Of a stretch of 16,861 bases of DNA, positions 14,119-16,861 are shown piece by piece. Every line of letters starts with the position of its first letter. Position 1 is the stretch's first letter. The DNA comes from CAYLQA01 sp964385695 (GTDB taxonomy: Bacteria; Desulfobacterota; Desulfobulbia; Desulfobulbales; Desulfurivibrionaceae), in the NCBI GenBank assembly GCA_964385695.1, contig CAYLQA010000060.1, positions 1 through 16,861 on the forward strand, given 5' to 3'. Position numbers and translations under genes: made by a program. The notes under the pieces were generated by a model. The model was not told where the DNA came from, searched no databases, and was given only the letters and a program-made list of their open reading frames with translations.

Positions 14119-15615
14119 ATGGACAATGCGGTAGACAGCAGACTCACAGAGATTTTCTCCACCCTCAACCTCAGTGATTTTCCTGTGCTCAAAGAGCATG
14201 CGAAGGCTCTAAAAAAAATGGTGGCCGCACCGCGCACTACCATGCAGGAGATGGTTGAGCTTTGTCAGCGTGACTATGGCCTGACCGTGAAGGTTCTGCG
14301 CGAAGCCAACTCTGATTTTTACTCCCACACCCGCTCAGTCACAGCTGTAAATACAGCCGCCGGTAGAATCGGGTTTGATTCCATTAAGGATCAGGTTGCC
14401 GGCCTTTCTCAAATGGAGGATGTGGCAGGCATGGTAGGGGAGGGTGAGATTATGCCCCTTGTTGCCAGGTCATTCTTGAGTGCCAGTCTCTGCCGGGCCA
14501 TTGTGAAGGAAAAACGTTTACCGGTGCCGCCCGATGATGCCTTTGTCTGTGGGTTGTTGCACAAGATGGGCCGCGTTGCTGCCTTGATTTTTCTTTCCGA
14601 GCGATACCGGCGGGTGCGCACCCTTGAGGCCGATGGCCATGATGAAGATGCCGCGGCCCGGCAAGTTTTTTATGGGCTCTCCTATGCGGAGCTTGGCATG
14701 GAGGTGGCAAGGTTTTGGAATTTTCCGGATCTTCTCATCTCTGCCATGGAACCGGCCCCCCCTCCGCCCCGTGGCAGGAACGATCCCGAGGGCATCATGC
14801 AAAACCTGGTCAGCTTGAGTAATCGACTGGTGGATGCCGTTTGTGAAGGAGGCGGCACCAATATCCTCTTTGATGAGTATGGCGAGTATCTCTCGCTCAA
14901 CAAGGAGGAGGCTCTCAAGCTGCTTGAGGCGTGTGTGGGCGAAACCAAGGGCTTTGCCAAGGCATACAAACAAAAGCTTCTCGGCTATAAAATTACCGGT
15001 AAGATCAAGCGGATGGAGAGCGTTATCTCCGGCTCTATCCGGGCAAAACGCACTGTGGGTATCGCACAGCAAGAGCGCAAAGAGCAGCCCACCCAGGGTA
15101 CTGATCCGGTAAAGGTTTTCTTCGACAAGGTGAATCGGGCCTTAAAGGAGCGCAGACCCTTTAAAGAGATTTCCACCATGCTCCTTGAGGCCTTGCAAAA
15201 GGGAGTGGGGCTGGACCGTGCCCTTCTTGCCAGTCTGGACACCACGGAGGAGGGCATGTTTCTCCAGGGGCGTTTCGGGGTGGGGGATATCATGCAGCAG
15301 GAGATCAGGGGCTTTCACTACGACCTCTCGGATCCGGGCGATGCCATCACCAACTGCCTGGCCATGCGGGAGGACAGCTCATTGATCATCGATAATCTTT
15401 CGCCGCTTACTAAGGAAGTGCGCAACCTCATGTTCGGGCGCTTCCTTTATCTCATGCCGCTCTTTTCCCAGGGCGCTCCCTTGGGCCTCTTATTGCTGGA
15501 TAGAAAGCCGGGCCGTTTGCCGCTCTCCAAGGCACAGATGTCCGCCGCCAGCGCCTTACGTGATCTGTTTATCCTCGGGATTCGCACAGACAGCCAAGGT
15601 TTTTTCAACGGCTGA
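14119..15615 (+). CDS. HDOD-domain signalling protein with C-terminal GAF-like region
   Basis: 498 residues. Residues ~10-215 match an HDOD domain: LSDFPVLKEHAKALKKMVAAP at the start, then the NTAAGRIGFDSIKDQV region and CGLLHKMGRVA around 144-154. The metal-dependent HD pair is absent (H148 is followed by K149), as expected for HDOD proteins, which act as non-enzymatic regulators. A Pro-rich loop (~212-219) and a helical segment lead to a second domain (~335-490) whose predicted alternation of helix and strand (LLASLDTTEEGMFLQGRFG, RFLYLMPLFSQGAPLGLLLL) resembles GAF domains. It is cytoplasmic, with no transmembrane segment. AAAGGGA is about 11 nt before the ATG; other starts are worse. Such proteins commonly act in c-di-GMP or chemotaxis-like signalling, but the partner here is unknown. 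Confidence 0.82.
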   Translation: MDNAVDSRLTEIFSTLNLSDFPVLKEHAKALKKMVAAPRTTMQEMVELCQRDYGLTVKVLREANSDFYSHTRSVTAVNTAAGRIGFDSIKDQVAGLSQMEDVAGMVGEGEIMPLVARSFLSASLCRAIVKEKRLPVPPDDAFVCGLLHKMGRVAALIFLSERYRRVRTLEADGHDEDAAARQVFYGLSYAELGMEVARFWNFPDLLISAMEPAPPPPRGRNDPEGIMQNLVSLSNRLVDAVCEGGGTNILFDEYGEYLSLNKEEALKLLEACVGETKGFAKAYKQKLLGYKITGKIKRMESVISGSIRAKRTVGIAQQERKEQPTQGTDPVKVFFDKVNRALKERRPFKEISTMLLEALQKGVGLDRALLASLDTTEEGMFLQGRFGVGDIMQQEIRGFHYDLSDPGDAITNCLAMREDSSLIIDNLSPLTKEVRNLMFGRFLYLMPLFSQGAPLGLLLLDRKPGRLPLSKAQMSAASALRDLFILGIRTDSQGFFNG

Positions 15616-15855
15616 TCTTATCCCTTTGTCGCATCATGTTCAGGAGAGCCAACCCTTTATACCTCTGCCTGCTCAACCCACCCAAGGCCTCTGGTGCTGA
15701 GCGGCCATCCCGATGAGTCTGACTTATCTTTCCTCAGTGGCAGAAAATGGTTGCCTCGCGTAAGGTTTTTTTTTAACATCCTCACCTTGTCTTTAGGATG
15801 AACAATTTTCCCGTAAGAAGGCGGGCTTACCTACAATTTATACCCGAGTGTGACT
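15616..15855. other. Intergenic region before trpS
   Basis: 240 bases with no credible gene. A long T-run (about 15766-15774) follows only a weak GGCAG/TTGCC stem, so it is not a convincing terminator. CATCCT/AGGATG (15777-15782 with 15795-15800) and GCTCA/TGAGC are short stems. No T-box or other known RNA element was seen. Confidence 0.5.
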
Positions 15856-16824
15856 ATGCGAGTTCTTTCTGGAATCCAGCCCTCTGGGCAATTACATATT
15901 GGTAATTATTTCGGCATGATGCACCCCATGATCGAGAACATGGATAAGAGCGACCTTTTCGCCTTTATCGTCGATCTTCATGCCCTGACTTCGGTTCATG
16001 ATCAGGAGCGGCTTTCCGTGGGGACCATGGAGGCGGCGGCCGATTTTTTGGCCCTTGGGCTTGATCCGGACCGTTGCACCTTTTGGGTCCAGTCCGATGT
16101 GCCCGAGGTAACGGAGTTGACCTGGATTCTCTCCACCCTGACCCCCATGGGGTTGCTGGAGCGTTGCCATTCCTACAAAGATAAAGTGGCCAAGGGCATT
16201 GCCCCGAGCCACGGTCTTTTTGCTTATCCGGTTCTTATGGCAGCCGATATCCTGCTCTACCAGGCCGAGCGTGTGCCAGTGGGTAAGGATCAGAAGCAGC
16301 ACATCGAGGTGACTCGAGATGTCGCTATCAAGTTCAACAACACCTTTGGCGAGACCTTTGTTCTGCCCGAGCCGGTGATTAGCGACGATCTGGCCACCGT
16401 TCCCGGCCTGGATGGTCAGAAGATGTCCAAGTCATACGGCAACACCATCCCCATCTTTGCCGAGAGCGAAAAGGCGCTTAAAAAACAGGTCATGGCCATT
16501 GTCACCGATGCTACCCCGGTGGAGGACCCCAAGGACCCGGACAAGTGCAACCTCTACAATATCTATAAGCTCTTTGCCCCCAAGGATCGCCTTGACGATG
16601 TGCATTCCCTCTATGTGAACGGCGGGGCCATGTATGGCAAGATCAAGCTGGAGTTGGTGGATATTCTTTGGGAGTATTTTCGTGAGGCCCGCGAGAAACG
16701 CGAGCAGTATCTGAATGATCCTGCGTCCCTGCGGGAGATCCTGCACAAGGGTGGGGAAAAGGCCCGTGTCCAGGCAGCAAAGACCCTAGACCTGGTCCGT
16801 GATCGGGTAGGATTGAAGTATTAA
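15856..16824 (+). CDS. trpS: Tryptophanyl-tRNA synthetase
   Basis: 322 residues, the usual size of the compact bacterial class I enzyme. MRVLSGIQPSGQLHIGNYFG contains the HIGH-type motif (PSGQLHIGN, ~9-17), and DGQKMSKSYGN (~186-196) is the KMSKS loop. AADILLYQAERVPVGKDQKQHIE (~129-151) forms the tryptophan and adenylate site. It charges tRNA-Trp. ATG 15856 gives the conserved MRVLSG start; a GTG two codons earlier is possible but adds nothing conserved. The ribosome site is weak (GAG at 15846-15848). It is probably transcribed alone; an intergenic repeat begins 10 nt after its stop. Confidence 0.96.
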   Translation: MRVLSGIQPSGQLHIGNYFGMMHPMIENMDKSDLFAFIVDLHALTSVHDQERLSVGTMEAAADFLALGLDPDRCTFWVQSDVPEVTELTWILSTLTPMGLLERCHSYKDKVAKGIAPSHGLFAYPVLMAADILLYQAERVPVGKDQKQHIEVTRDVAIKFNNTFGETFVLPEPVISDDLATVPGLDGQKMSKSYGNTIPIFAESEKALKKQVMAIVTDATPVEDPKDPDKCNLYNIYKLFAPKDRLDDVHSLYVNGGAMYGKIKLELVDILWEYFREAREKREQYLNDPASLREILHKGGEKARVQAAKTLDLVRDRVGLKY

Positions 16825-16834
16825 AAGAAATTAG

Positions 16835-16861
16835 CCACGAAACCCACGAAAGAACACAAAA
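16835..16861. repeat. Start of a CCACGAAA-type tandem repeat, cut by the window end
   Basis: CCACGAAA occurs at 16835-16842 and 16844-16851 with a 9-base period, followed by the related GAACACAAAA. Such CACGAA-rich stretches are widespread intergenic repeats in many bacteria and I recall them near GxxExxY-protein genes; the rest lies outside the window. Confidence 0.5.

Noticed and set aside
15616..15855. T-box or trp leader upstream of trpS
   Set aside because: No T-box sequence, antiterminator or Trp-rich leader peptide could be found.

Overview
The window looks like chromosomal DNA of a Desulfobulbales-type (Desulfobacterota, former Deltaproteobacteria) bacterium. This is inferred from the style of the HflK, ThiE, citrate synthase, HDOD and DnaK proteins, not from a search. 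Most of it is ordinary core-genome material of moderate GC, with good Shine-Dalgarno sites and well-formed intrinsic terminators. The first ~700 bases are visibly AT-richer and may be the edge of an accessory segment.

Layout on the + strand: the 3' end of a YgjP/DUF45-type metallopeptidase (1-522); a structured non-coding stretch ending in a terminator (to 703); a rhomboid protease (807-1706); hflK-hflC, the SPFH partners of FtsH (1839-3927). Then on the - strand: thiE followed by a zinc-binding protein of unknown function (5326-3974). Then + again: citrate synthase behind a clear promoter and a folded 5' leader (5489-6967), and an SprA-related HExxH protein (7180-8217). A small Cys-rich protein (8427-8224, - strand) converges on the SprA-related gene, with both stop codons in one hairpin. 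A class I/II aminotransferase follows (8809-10113). A secreted beta-carbonic-anhydrase-like protein lies on the - strand (11146-10343). The grpE-dnaK heat-shock pair (11370-13927), an HDOD/GAF-like signalling protein (14119-15615) and trpS (15856-16824) complete the window, which ends at the start of a CCACGAAA-type intergenic repeat.

Functional threads: membrane protein quality control (rhomboid plus HflKC), thiamine synthesis, TCA-cycle entry, amino-acid metabolism, and chaperones. No CRISPR array, IS element, phage region, rRNA or tRNA was seen.

The strongest unusual observation is the beta-carbonic-anhydrase homologue. It keeps the fold signatures and the catalytic Asp-Arg pair, but all three canonical zinc ligands (Cys, His, Cys) are replaced by Asp, Asn and Ser, and it has a signal peptide. 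Next are a potentially pseudoknotted RNA leader ahead of citrate synthase and a non-CIRCE double-palindrome operator on the grpE-dnaK promoter.
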